From: CAIUSP01 sp040375675
GTDB lineage: Bacteria; Actinomycetota; Thermoleophilia; Solirubrobacterales; 70-9
Assembly: GCA_040375675.1 (NCBI GenBank)
Contig: JBEIRY010000034.1
Location: forward strand, 1-17,456
Direction: 5' to 3'
DNA length: 17,456 bases
In this document: one piece after another, positions 1 to 6,687 of the stretch
Position numbering within the stretch: the stretch's first letter is position 1
Layout of the letters: each line of letters starts with the position of its first letter
Made by a program: the position numbers and the translations under genes
Notes under the pieces: model-generated
The model's input: the letters and a program-made list of their open reading frames with translations, nothing else
Told to the model about the DNA's origin: nothing
Databases searched by the model: none

Positions 1-1
1 C

Positions 2-247
2 TCATCCGCGCCCCTGCTGGAGCGAGTCGAGGTTCAGCCTGGCGAATCGCTGTCGATAGACGCAGGGCGCGCGACCGGCCATAGCGTCACGGTCGGTGTA
101 TCGCGCTTTGGCGGCTCTCCGATCACCCTTGGCGATGTCTCTGCTGGCGCGGTAAAGCGGATCGCATTTCCGGCCGACAGATCCAAGCAGCCATGGCAAG
201 TCGCGCTCTCTCCTGGAGGAAGAGCGCGACTGTGCCTGCTCGAATAG
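2..247 (+). CDS. C-terminal fragment of an unidentified protein (5' end outside window)
   Basis: An open frame enters from the left edge and ends at TAG 245-247, giving 81 residues with no start in the window. The residues begin SSAPLLERVEVQPG and end GGRARLCLLE. Third codon positions are mostly G or C, as in the neighbouring genes, which supports real coding. The composition (many Gly, Val and Ser, alternating polar and hydrophobic residues, no membrane segment) suggests a beta-rich, perhaps extracytoplasmic C-terminal domain, but I do not recognise the family. It converges on the acylase gene, whose stop lies 25 bases away. A perfect inverted repeat at 201-229 lies within its last codons. 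The alternative is a chance open frame; coding is favoured because the two other plus-strand frames do not look coding. Confidence 0.55.
   Translation, partial: SSAPLLERVEVQPGESLSIDAGRATGHSVTVGVSRFGGSPITLGDVSAGAVKRIAFPADRSKQPWQVALSPGGRARLCLLE
201..229 (-). terminator. Possible hairpin terminator of the acylase gene
   Basis: The arms TCGCGCTCT and AGAGCGCGA are perfect 9-base complements. An inner TCC/GGA pairing with one bulged base leaves a short loop. Read on the minus strand, the hairpin begins about 43 bases after the acylase stop. It has no T-run on either side, so it is not a classical intrinsic terminator, although many actinobacterial terminators lack one. It also lies inside the last codons of the convergent plus-strand gene, so chance or a coding constraint remains possible. 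Confidence 0.35.
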
Positions 248-271
248 CTGTTGCTTGGGCGCTCTTGCGCG

Positions 272-3073
272 CTAGCGACGGAGCTTCTTGGTGGTGGTGA
301 TGACCTGCTGGAAGGTCGGTCGGTTCTGGAACGGGAAGCTCGTGTATACGAGCCGGTCCGCCGGGTCGCTCTGGTTCGGTCCGTAGAAGGTCGGCGCAGC
401 CGAGGTCACCCTGCTTCGGTTTCGGTCGAAGCAATCGGGTGCAGGATCGGAATCGCAGGCCGTGCCGCCGTTGTAGAGCCCCGCAAAGCCAGAGTTCAGG
501 ACGTCGTTTCGGCCGGTGTAGGCCAATGCGTTTGCAAGCCCCGAGCGGCAGCCGTCGGTGCTTCCGCTGCCACAGTACTCGCGGCTGTATGGACCCTGCA
601 CTGTTCCGATGTTGAAGACCGATCGCAGGTCCTTCGAGAAGATCCCCGTCCAGGCGCCTGAGAAGGAAGGCGCGTGAGGGCTTCCGCCGGTGTCGTCGAA
701 GCCGCCGGCAACCGACCTGACCGCGTTGAGGCCGTCTGTCGTGAGTGAAGGCTCGAACGCCACGGCGACCATCGCTTTGAAGGTCGCATCGAGAAGCGCG
801 ACGGCTTGCTCGTGCTCGTAGGTGCCGTCCTCATCTAGGTCGCGGCGGTGACAGCCGTCGTCGTACCAGGCGTTCAGCGTGTCCATGATGTCGTTCGCGG
901 TCACCGCATCGGTGTTGGCGATGCCATCGCTGCCGCCATTCGACTCATCCAACTGGCCTGCGCCCTGGTCGAACGCCGTGTTCAACAGCGGAATGATCTC
1001 GAGGCAGCGCAGGTCCTGAGTAGCTGCATTCGACATCGACTTGACCAGATCCGAGGGTGAGATTTCCGAGTCGACCCCGGGCTGGAGCTTGTCGGAGATC
1101 ATGTTGGAGCGATGATTCGAGGTATAGCTCCAGTTGTCGTCGGCCGAGGAGAAGCCCGGCGCGTACTTGTTGTTCCACGAGACGAGTACGTCGGGGTTCT
1201 TGCCCTTCGGGTGTTGTGCCGGAGGAATCTGCGCCATCGTCCGGTTGGCCGGGTTGAAGTTCTTCCAGTCGTACTTACCGGTACCCCAGACCGGGAAGTC
1301 CCCGGATACACCGGTTGCCCTCTGCGGGTAGAGGCCCGAGAGGTAGTAGTCGGTGTCGTTGGCATCCACATAAGCCCAGTTGAAGCTGAAGTTGATCTTC
1401 TGGGCCGCCTTCTCGAAGGTGGCAGCGCTTTTCACCGAGTTCGGGCTGTTCAGCATCGAGAACCCGACCACCGAGTCGGCTTCGTGACCGTAGGTGGTGC
1501 GGGCGGTCACATAGGCGACCGGCTTGCCTCCGACCTCGGCGTAGTGGGTGACGATGCCGTGGACCGTTCGAAGCGCAGTCAGGTTGCGCGTCCCGGCAGA
1601 GGTCGAGTCGAGGTTGTTAGGCGCCCAGGAGATCTGCTTGCTCAGCACCTCCATGTTCCGGCATTTGCCCTTGTAGAGGTACTTGGTCTGGCTGCCTCCA
1701 CACAGTTCCTCCGCGAAGGTGTCGGTGAGGTCAGCGCTCGCAGATGTTGCACTCCATGCGTAGTCGCGGCCTCGACCCAGCTGGACGACCAGGTTGATGC
1801 CGGCAAATGCAGCACCGCGTGTATCGATGCCGGGTCCGTGCAGTTCCTCCTCCATCAGGACCTGAGGGATGTAGTAACCGACCTGCGGACCCATCACCGC
1901 GATCGGGTGGCCTGTGGTCGAGCGCCGTCCCGGGATCAGCTCCCAGTTGGAGGCGTGTCCGACCCCGCCGATGCTCGCCCGCAGGCCGGTTCCGAAGTCC
2001 GGCGCGGCGGAGCGGGGTGCGCTCGCTGGCGCAACCGCAGTCTGATATCTCTCGACCGTTCCCTGATCGGGCATTGCGAGCCCCTTGCCCTGGAATGGGT
2101 CGCCCGTCTGATACGGGAAACTCTTGGAGACGGTGGTTGGCGCTTCCGGGTCGTTCTTCGCCCGGAAGTCGGCCCAGACGGCCTTGGCCTCGACCGCGCC
2201 GAGAGCATCGACCAGATCGTTGTAGGCCTGAGCCGAGCCAACCTCGCCACCACCACCGGCGCCGAAGATTCCGCCGATCAGCGAGGCGGTTGCGATCACA
2301 TCAGTCGCCTTCCACTTCTCGATGGTGCGCGTCTCGGGCAGCCAAAGCACGCTGTATTCGATCGGCATCACGGCGCCACGGCGGTTTGCCTTGGCATCGG
2401 CGATGTAGGCGTTGATGCCGGCCACGTACGAGTTGAGGTCGGAAACGGCCTGGCGGCCGGCCTTGCCGTACTGCTTCGGGAACTGGGTGATCTGCTTCTT
2501 CAGATCCGCCTCCGTGTAGGGAGCGAAGTTCCACTGGCCGCTGTCTGAGCCGAGGTTCGCGCCGCCGAGAAACGGCGAGAGCTCGGCGCGGCCGGTGTGG
2601 CGCAGGACATCCATCAGGAAGAGGCGGTCTGCGGCGCCTGCATAGCCAGCTCCGAACATGGTGTTGCCGCGTGTGGTGCCGTAGATCTTCGGTACCCCGT
2701 AGGCCTGATCGCGCAGGATCGTGACACCGGCGCGCGGCTTCACGGTCGACTCGATGTCTGCAGGCCTTACTCCGAAGGTTGCGTCCTTGTAGTAGTTGGC
2801 GATCTGGTTGTCGGTGAGGTTCGGGGTGCCGTAGAGAAGGTCTTCGTACAGCGGCTGCTGGTCCCAGAAGTGGGCGGGGAGGGGTCCGACATTGAACAGG
2901 TTGCCGCCGAAGACACCTGCGCTTCCGGGAGGGAGGATGTTGCGAAATCCGCCCGAGTCGTTCTTTCCGTAATCGGACACGGCAGCGGATGCCAGCGGTG
3001 CCGCTACGAGCAGCGAGGCGATTACGCCCGTGAGAATTCCGAGGATTCGATTGGTCTTCTTGGTGCGGTTCAA
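272..3073 (-). CDS. Secreted penicillin G acylase-family amidase (Ntn hydrolase)
   Basis: A 933-residue precursor of an enzyme that hydrolyses amide bonds of acylated substrates outside the cytoplasm. Family members act on penicillin G, acyl-homoserine lactones or lipopeptides; the substrate here cannot be read. TTG at 3073-3071 is chosen because AGGGAGG lies 5 bases upstream and because a signal peptide follows directly (Lys/Arg start, hydrophobic residues about 10-27, likely cut near ALA/ASA 28-31). The longer ATG frame from 3304 runs through thrS. The precursor should cut itself before Ser375 (context GHA|SNWEL), which becomes the beta-chain nucleophile. The following MGPQVGYYIPQ, ELHGPGIDTRG and DTFAEEL segments parallel penicillin G acylase, and the WNN at 633-635 holds the expected oxyanion Asn. 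Cysteines occur in three close pairs near 458/471, 834/842 and 873/881. A DLDEDG segment near 745-750 could bind calcium. No neighbour explains its role. Confidence 0.9.
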   Translation of the reverse strand: MNRTKKTNRILGILTGVIASLLVAAPLASAAVSDYGKNDSGGFRNILPPGSAGVFGGNLFNVGPLPAHFWDQQPLYEDLLYGTPNLTDNQIANYYKDATFGVRPADIESTVKPRAGVTILRDQAYGVPKIYGTTRGNTMFGAGYAGAADRLFLMDVLRHTGRAELSPFLGGANLGSDSGQWNFAPYTEADLKKQITQFPKQYGKAGRQAVSDLNSYVAGINAYIADAKANRRGAVMPIEYSVLWLPETRTIEKWKATDVIATASLIGGIFGAGGGGEVGSAQAYNDLVDALGAVEAKAVWADFRAKNDPEAPTTVSKSFPYQTGDPFQGKGLAMPDQGTVERYQTAVAPASAPRSAAPDFGTGLRASIGGVGHASNWELIPGRRSTTGHPIAVMGPQVGYYIPQVLMEEELHGPGIDTRGAAFAGINLVVQLGRGRDYAWSATSASADLTDTFAEELCGGSQTKYLYKGKCRNMEVLSKQISWAPNNLDSTSAGTRNLTALRTVHGIVTHYAEVGGKPVAYVTARTTYGHEADSVVGFSMLNSPNSVKSAATFEKAAQKINFSFNWAYVDANDTDYYLSGLYPQRATGVSGDFPVWGTGKYDWKNFNPANRTMAQIPPAQHPKGKNPDVLVSWNNKYAPGFSSADDNWSYTSNHRSNMISDKLQPGVDSEISPSDLVKSMSNAATQDLRCLEIIPLLNTAFDQGAGQLDESNGGSDGIANTDAVTANDIMDTLNAWYDDGCHRRDLDEDGTYEHEQAVALLDATFKAMVAVAFEPSLTTDGLNAVRSVAGGFDDTGGSPHAPSFSGAWTGIFSKDLRSVFNIGTVQGPYSREYCGSGSTDGCRSGLANALAYTGRNDVLNSGFAGLYNGGTACDSDPAPDCFDRNRSRVTSAAPTFYGPNQSDPADRLVYTSFPFQNRPTFQQVITTTKKLRR

Positions 3074-3078
3074 CTTGG

Positions 3079-3085
3079 CCTCCCT
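3079..3085 (-). promoter_or_regulatory. Ribosome binding site that fixes the acylase TTG start
   Basis: Read on the minus strand, AGGGAGG stands 5 bases before TTG at 3073-3071. No comparable motif precedes the two upstream in-frame ATG codons. The signal peptide begins immediately after this TTG. Confidence 0.75.
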
Positions 3086-3131
3086 GGTCAGGTCTTGCCG
3101 GGTTCTTGCCCGACTCTCTGTGAATAGGGAG

Positions 3132-3160
3132 AGCCTAAACGAAAAGCAGGTCAGTGTGAC
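3132..3160 (-). promoter_or_regulatory. Candidate promoter of the acylase gene
   Basis: On the minus strand, GTCACA (4 of 6 matches to TTGACA) is followed after 17 bases by TAGGCT (fits TANNNT). This predicts a transcript start near 3125 and a leader of about 50 bases. The -35 element is itself the first arm of the palindrome at 3154-3171, so a protein bound there could block or assist this promoter. The match is modest and is inferred from spacing only. Confidence 0.35.
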
Positions 3161-3184
3161 TTCTGTCACACGTGGGCGTGTGAC
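3154..3184. promoter_or_regulatory. Three-arm GTGTGAC palindrome, candidate operator of CRP/GlxR type
   Basis: GTGTGAC (3154-3160), GTCACAC (3165-3171) and GTGTGAC (3178-3184) alternate in orientation. The first two arms form a perfect palindrome with a 4-base centre and contain exactly TGTGA-N6-TCACA (3155-3170), the consensus of CRP-family regulators, including actinobacterial GlxR/Crp. The middle and third arms form a second palindrome with 8-base arms, GTCACACG and CGTGTGAC. The site lies in the divergent acylase/thrS intergenic region. It overlaps the candidate acylase -35 and sits about 55-85 bases before thrS. The regulator's identity is inference. Confidence 0.55.
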
Positions 3185-3226
3185 CTCGCTTTGTCCTTTC
3201 GGGCAGCCACCGCCCGTGTCTGCCTC

Positions 3227-3232
3227 TAGGAT
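3227..3232 (+). promoter_or_regulatory. Candidate -10 element of thrS, possibly a leaderless transcript
   Basis: TAGGAT lies 7 bases before the thrS ATG (3240), which is where transcription would be expected to start, so the mRNA may begin at the start codon. The same bases contain AGGA 8 bases before ATG, so a weak ribosome binding site is an equal alternative. No convincing -35 is visible. Confidence 0.35.
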
Positions 3233-3239
3233 CATCGGA

Positions 3240-5180
3240 ATGTCGGATTCGATCACTCTCCAACTCCCGGACGGAACTCCTCTCGAGGTTCCACAGGGTT
3301 CCACTGGCGCAGACGCGGCGGCCCAGATAGGGCCAGGTCTTGCCCGCGCGGCGCTTGCCGTGAAGGTGAACGGCGAGATGAGGGATCTGGCGCGGTCCTT
3401 GCCCGATCAGGGCGGAGAGCTCGAGATCGTGACCGCTGACAGCCCGGAATCGCTCGAGCTCATCCGCCACGACACAGCCCACGTGCTCGCAGAGGCCGTT
3501 CTCGACCTCTGGCCGGACGCAAAGATCTCGATCGGGCCCCCGATAGCCGACGGCTTCTATTACGACATCGAGTTTCCGGGCGGCGATGCTCCAGGTGAGG
3601 ATGATCTCGCGAAGATCGAGAAGAAGATGGCAGAGCACATCGCAGCCGACGAGCCGTTCGAGCGCAGCGAGTTGGACTGTCAAGCGGCGATCGACCACTT
3701 TGGCGGTCAGAAGCAGGACTACAAGGTCGAGCTGATCGAGGACCTTCGCTCAGGAGGTGAAGAGATCGTCTCGGTCTACCGCAACGGCAAGTTCGAGGAT
3801 CTTTGTCGCGGACCCCATGCCCCGTCGACAGGGCGCATTGGCGCCTTCAAATTGACCGCGCTCGCCGGCGCCTACTGGCGCGGTGATGAAACCCGCCAGA
3901 TGCTCACCCGTATCTACGGCACGGCGTTCCACAATAAGGCCGATCTCGAACATCACCTTGAGATGCTCGAGCAGGCCCGAGAGCGCGACCACCGTCGCCT
4001 CGGCCCCGAGCTCGACCTCTTCATGATGCGCCCCGAGGCACCGGGTATCCCTTTCTGGCTGCCGGAGGGCACCGTGCTGCTGGGTCTGGTCGAGGACGAG
4101 GTTCGCGAACAGTTGGCCGCCCGCAACTATCGAGAGATAAAGACACCGCAGATCCTCGACGAAGAACTCTGGCATCGCTCGGGCCATTTCGACAACTACC
4201 GCGAGAACATGTTCTTCACCCAGTCGGAAGGGTCCGAGGAGGGCGATCGCCGCTTTGCGCTGAAGCCGATGAACTGCCCGGGGGCATGCCTCGTCTTTGG
4301 CGCAACCCGCCACTCCTACCGGGAGCTGCCTCTGCGCCTTGCCGAGTTCGGTCTCGTCTCGCGGGATGAGCGCGAAGGGGTTCTGCACGGCCTGCTCAGG
4401 GTCAGGGCCTTCGTCCAGGACGACGCGCATGTCTTCTGCGCTCCGGAGCAGATAGGCGATGAGGTAACCGACATCTGCGAGGCGATCGATGCCCTCTACT
4501 CGCGATTCGGCTTCGACCAGGTCAAGGTCGAGCTTTCTACCAGACCGGAGAAGTCGATCGGCGAGGACGCGCAGTGGGAACAGGCAGAGGCTGCACTTGC
4601 TGGCGCACTGGATTCGATGGGGCGCGAGTACCAAGTCAACCCGGGCGACGGTGCGTTTTACGGCCCGAAGATCGACTTCCACATAACCGACGCCCTTGGC
4701 CGCTCCTGGCAGTGCGGTACCTGCCAGTTGGACTTCTCGATGCCAGAGCGGTTCGATCTCCACTACACCGGACCTGACAACTCGGAGCATCGGCCGGTTT
4801 TGATCCATCGAGCTTTGCTCGGCTCGCTCGAGCGATTCGTCGGGATCCTGATAGAGCACTACGGCGGCAGATTCCCCCTCTGGCTCGCGCCCGTGCAGGT
4901 AGGGGTGCTGCCGGTTGCTGATCGCCACCTCGATTACGCCGCCGAGGTGGCGGCGCGTCTCGATGCTGCGGGTCTCCGTGCCCGCGTCGACGGACGCTCT
5001 GAGTCGGTTGGCAAGAAGGTCCGCGATGCCGAGATCGCAAAGCTGCCGTTCATGCTGGTGGTGGGGGATGAGGAGGCCGATTCAGACTCGATCTCGGTGC
5101 GTTCTCACGACGACGGCGATCTCGGCAGCATGTCGGTCGGCGATCTCGTCGGTCGCCTGGAATCGCAGGTCGGACGCTGA
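3240..5180 (+). CDS. thrS: Threonine-tRNA ligase
   Basis: A 646-residue class II synthetase that activates threonine, charges tRNA-Thr and edits mischarged serine in the cytoplasm. The order is complete: TGS domain (about 1-65), editing domain with H77 and H81 in RHDTAH plus C189 and H193 in DLCRGPH, catalytic core (about 255-545), and anticodon-binding domain (about 550-646). The zinc ligands C346 (MNCPG), H397 (DDAHVF) and H523 (IHRALLG) are present. The ATG at 3240 is chosen because SDSITLQLPDG is a normal TGS start; the upstream frame has no conserved sequence. Two small departures stand out: Ala follows MNCPG where His is usual, and motif 2 begins SRDE where HR.E is usual. It is transcribed divergently from the acylase, and infC follows after 131 bases. 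No T-box or threonine attenuator is visible. Confidence 0.97.
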   Translation: MSDSITLQLPDGTPLEVPQGSTGADAAAQIGPGLARAALAVKVNGEMRDLARSLPDQGGELEIVTADSPESLELIRHDTAHVLAEAVLDLWPDAKISIGPPIADGFYYDIEFPGGDAPGEDDLAKIEKKMAEHIAADEPFERSELDCQAAIDHFGGQKQDYKVELIEDLRSGGEEIVSVYRNGKFEDLCRGPHAPSTGRIGAFKLTALAGAYWRGDETRQMLTRIYGTAFHNKADLEHHLEMLEQARERDHRRLGPELDLFMMRPEAPGIPFWLPEGTVLLGLVEDEVREQLAARNYREIKTPQILDEELWHRSGHFDNYRENMFFTQSEGSEEGDRRFALKPMNCPGACLVFGATRHSYRELPLRLAEFGLVSRDEREGVLHGLLRVRAFVQDDAHVFCAPEQIGDEVTDICEAIDALYSRFGFDQVKVELSTRPEKSIGEDAQWEQAEAALAGALDSMGREYQVNPGDGAFYGPKIDFHITDALGRSWQCGTCQLDFSMPERFDLHYTGPDNSEHRPVLIHRALLGSLERFVGILIEHYGGRFPLWLAPVQVGVLPVADRHLDYAAEVAARLDAAGLRARVDGRSESVGKKVRDAEIAKLPFMLVVGDEEADSDSISVRSHDDGDLGSMSVGDLVGRLESQVGR

Positions 5181-5311
5181 TCGCCCCTCGCATCGCTACA
5201 CTCCCGTGCAATGCAAGGCACCGAACCGACGACGATTCGCTGACGCGTCCGTGCCCGTACCCTCAATTCACCTGTCTCCCGAAGCTTGAACACCCATTGG
5301 ATGTCTAACTA

Positions 5312-5971
5312 GTGGGGGCTCCCCGCTTCGACCGCCGCCCGCCTGAGCGCGATTCGACCCGGATCAACGAGAAGATTCGGGTCTCCGAGGTGCGCCTGAT
5401 CGACGAAATGGGCGAGCAGAAAGGCATCGTGGACACGAAGGAGGCCCTCTCTTACGCGAGAGAGCGAGATCTCGATCTGGTCGAGGTATCGTCCGGGTCG
5501 AAGCCACCAGTCTGCCGAGTCCTCGATTACTCCAAATACAAGTACGAGCAGGAGCAGAAGGCCAAAGCCGCCCGCAAACATCAGCAGCAGATCAATGTCC
5601 GTGAGATAAAGCTGCGACCGCGAATTGCCAACCACGATTACGAGACCAAGAAGGGCCATGTAGAGCGGTTCCTGCGCGGCCAGGACAAGGTCAAGGTCAC
5701 GATCATGTTCCGCGGTAGAGAGATGGCTCATCCGGACCAGGGGAGAGTCCTGCTGGAGAGGCTCTTCGAGGACCTATCCGATATCTCGATCATCGAGCAA
5801 CCTCCGATGCAGGAAGGACGCAACATGACAATGCTGCTTGGTCCCTCGAAGGGCGCCAGCAAGCCCGATGCGGACGCCTCGACCCCGGAACAAAGCGAAG
5901 ATGCAGTAGCCGTCGAGTCAGATACCGCCGCTGAAAACCCCGCGGGCAGCAGCGAAGAGACCTCTGACTGA
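5312..5971 (+). CDS. infC: Translation initiation factor IF-3
   Basis: A 219-residue protein that binds the 30S subunit, keeps the subunits apart and checks initiator tRNA pairing. The N domain (about 18-88, beginning INEKIRVSEVRLI and including SKPPVCRVLDYSKYKYEQ) and the C domain (about 95-178, with VREIKLRP and FRGREMAHPDQG) are intact. The GTG at 5312 is the only reasonable start: a stop codon lies two codons upstream, and no other standard start occurs before the conserved INEKIR. No clear ribosome binding site precedes it, only a weak GGAT 9 bases away. Residues 180-219 form an acidic Ser/Ala/Glu/Asp tail beyond the usual length of about 180, probably disordered. It leads the rpmI-rplT cluster. 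A possible TACCCT -10 lies at 5258-5263 without a convincing -35. Confidence 0.95.
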   Translation: MGAPRFDRRPPERDSTRINEKIRVSEVRLIDEMGEQKGIVDTKEALSYARERDLDLVEVSSGSKPPVCRVLDYSKYKYEQEQKAKAARKHQQQINVREIKLRPRIANHDYETKKGHVERFLRGQDKVKVTIMFRGREMAHPDQGRVLLERLFEDLSDISIIEQPPMQEGRNMTMLLGPSKGASKPDADASTPEQSEDAVAVESDTAAENPAGSSEETSD

Positions 5972-6019
5972 AAGCGTTCGGTCCTCTCTAGGGCCGCTTC
6001 CTGCTTTACTTCTCCAGCC

Positions 6020-6223
6020 ATGCCCAAGATGAAGACCCACTCCGGAGCCAAGAAACGTTTCCGCAAGACGGCAACGGGAAAGCTGCGTGGCCGCAGAGCC
6101 AATACGAGCCACAACCTCGGCAAGAAGTCTGCAGATCGCAAGCGGCGCCTCGGCCGCCCTTCGGTTATCTCCGAGGCTGATCACGCTCGCGCCGGCAGGA
6201 TGCTCGGAAACGGAAACAGCTGA
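6020..6223 (+). CDS. rpmI: 50S ribosomal protein bL35
   Basis: A 67-residue, very basic protein of the large ribosomal subunit. MPKMKTHSGAKKRFRKTATGK is the standard L35 opening, and RRANTSHNLGKKS matches the family middle. The length is normal. It starts 48 bases after infC with no visible ribosome binding site (pyrimidine-rich TTTACTTCTCC upstream), so coupling to infC or an independent leaderless start are both possible. Its TGA overlaps the rplT ATG by one base (TGATG), suggesting coupled, equimolar synthesis. Confidence 0.97.
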   Translation: MPKMKTHSGAKKRFRKTATGKLRGRRANTSHNLGKKSADRKRRLGRPSVISEADHARAGRMLGNGNS

Positions 6224-6582
6224 TGCCACGCACCACCAACGCACCCGCGCGGCATCGCCGCAAGAAGAAGACTCTCAACCAGGCCAAGGGGTACTGGGGT
6301 CGCAAGCACTCGAGTCCGCGGTTTGCAAACGAGCAGCTGCAGCGCTCCGGTTATTACGCCTTTCGCGATCGCCGTGCGCGCAAGCGAGAGTTCCGTCGGC
6401 TCTGGATTACCAGAATCAATGCAGCCGCCAGACAAGAAGGTATGACCTACTCCGAGCTGATCCATGGACTTCAGGCGGCCGAGATCGAGGTCAACCGCAA
6501 GATGCTCGCTGACATCGCAGTCAACGATCCCGAAGGATTTCGCCGATTTGTCGAGCTCGCCCGAGAGGGTGCGGCCGCCTAG
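6223..6582 (+). CDS. rplT: 50S ribosomal protein bL20
   Basis: A 119-residue basic protein that binds 23S rRNA and is needed early in 50S assembly. The sequence shows the family landmarks RHRRKKKTLNQAKGYWG, YYAFRDRRARKREFRRLWI and INAAARQEGMTYSELIHGL, at the usual length. In several bacteria L20 represses its own operon by binding the leader before infC. The 131-base leader here shows no structure I can match to that, so autoregulation is not supported from sequence. It is last in the infC-rpmI-rplT cluster and is followed by a strong terminator. Confidence 0.97.
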   Translation: MPRTTNAPARHRRKKKTLNQAKGYWGRKHSSPRFANEQLQRSGYYAFRDRRARKREFRRLWITRINAAARQEGMTYSELIHGLQAAEIEVNRKMLADIAVNDPEGFRRFVELAREGAAA

Positions 6583-6611
6583 CTCTCAGCTGGCGGAATC
6601 GCGCTTCGACC

Positions 6612-6644
6612 GGGCGGACCGTTTGAGACGGGGCCGCCCTTTTT
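6612..6644 (+). terminator. Intrinsic terminator after rplT
   Basis: GGGCGG (6612-6617) pairs with CCGCCC (6634-6639). An inner CCGT/ACGG pairing extends the stem, and five T follow at 6640-6644. It lies 30 bases after the rplT stop and 44 bases before the methyltransferase gene, so it ends the infC-rpmI-rplT transcript or limits read-through into the pheST-arg run. Confidence 0.88.
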
Positions 6645-6687
6645 CGTTCGAGGAGGCATTCACCAGCGCCGGGTAACAAAGGAAGAG

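Noticed and set aside
1112..2548. Long open frame of 478 codons on the plus strand opposite the acylase
   Set aside because: It is the antisense shadow of the acylase gene. The opposite strand has clear family motifs, a signal peptide and a ribosome binding site, while this frame shows no recognisable domain.
3184..3239. T-box or threonine attenuator before thrS
   Set aside because: The leader is too short, with no specifier stem, no T-box-like conserved block and no terminator.
3074..3304. Extension of the acylase to the ATG at 3304
   Set aside because: The extra 77 residues would put the signal peptide in the interior and overlap the start of thrS. A good ribosome binding site and the signal peptide both point to TTG 3073.
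3750..4928. 392-codon minus-strand frame within thrS
   Set aside because: Antisense shadow of a fully conserved ThrRS. The high GC content keeps such frames open.
5258..5263. TACCCT as a firm infC promoter
   Set aside because: No -35 at a proper distance and no supporting structure. It is mentioned only as a possibility in the infC entry.
5181..5311. L20-binding autoregulatory leader before infC
   Set aside because: Only a 4-base-pair stem (GTGC/GCAC at 5206-5221) can be found by eye. Nothing resembles the known pseudoknot or 23S-like binding structure.
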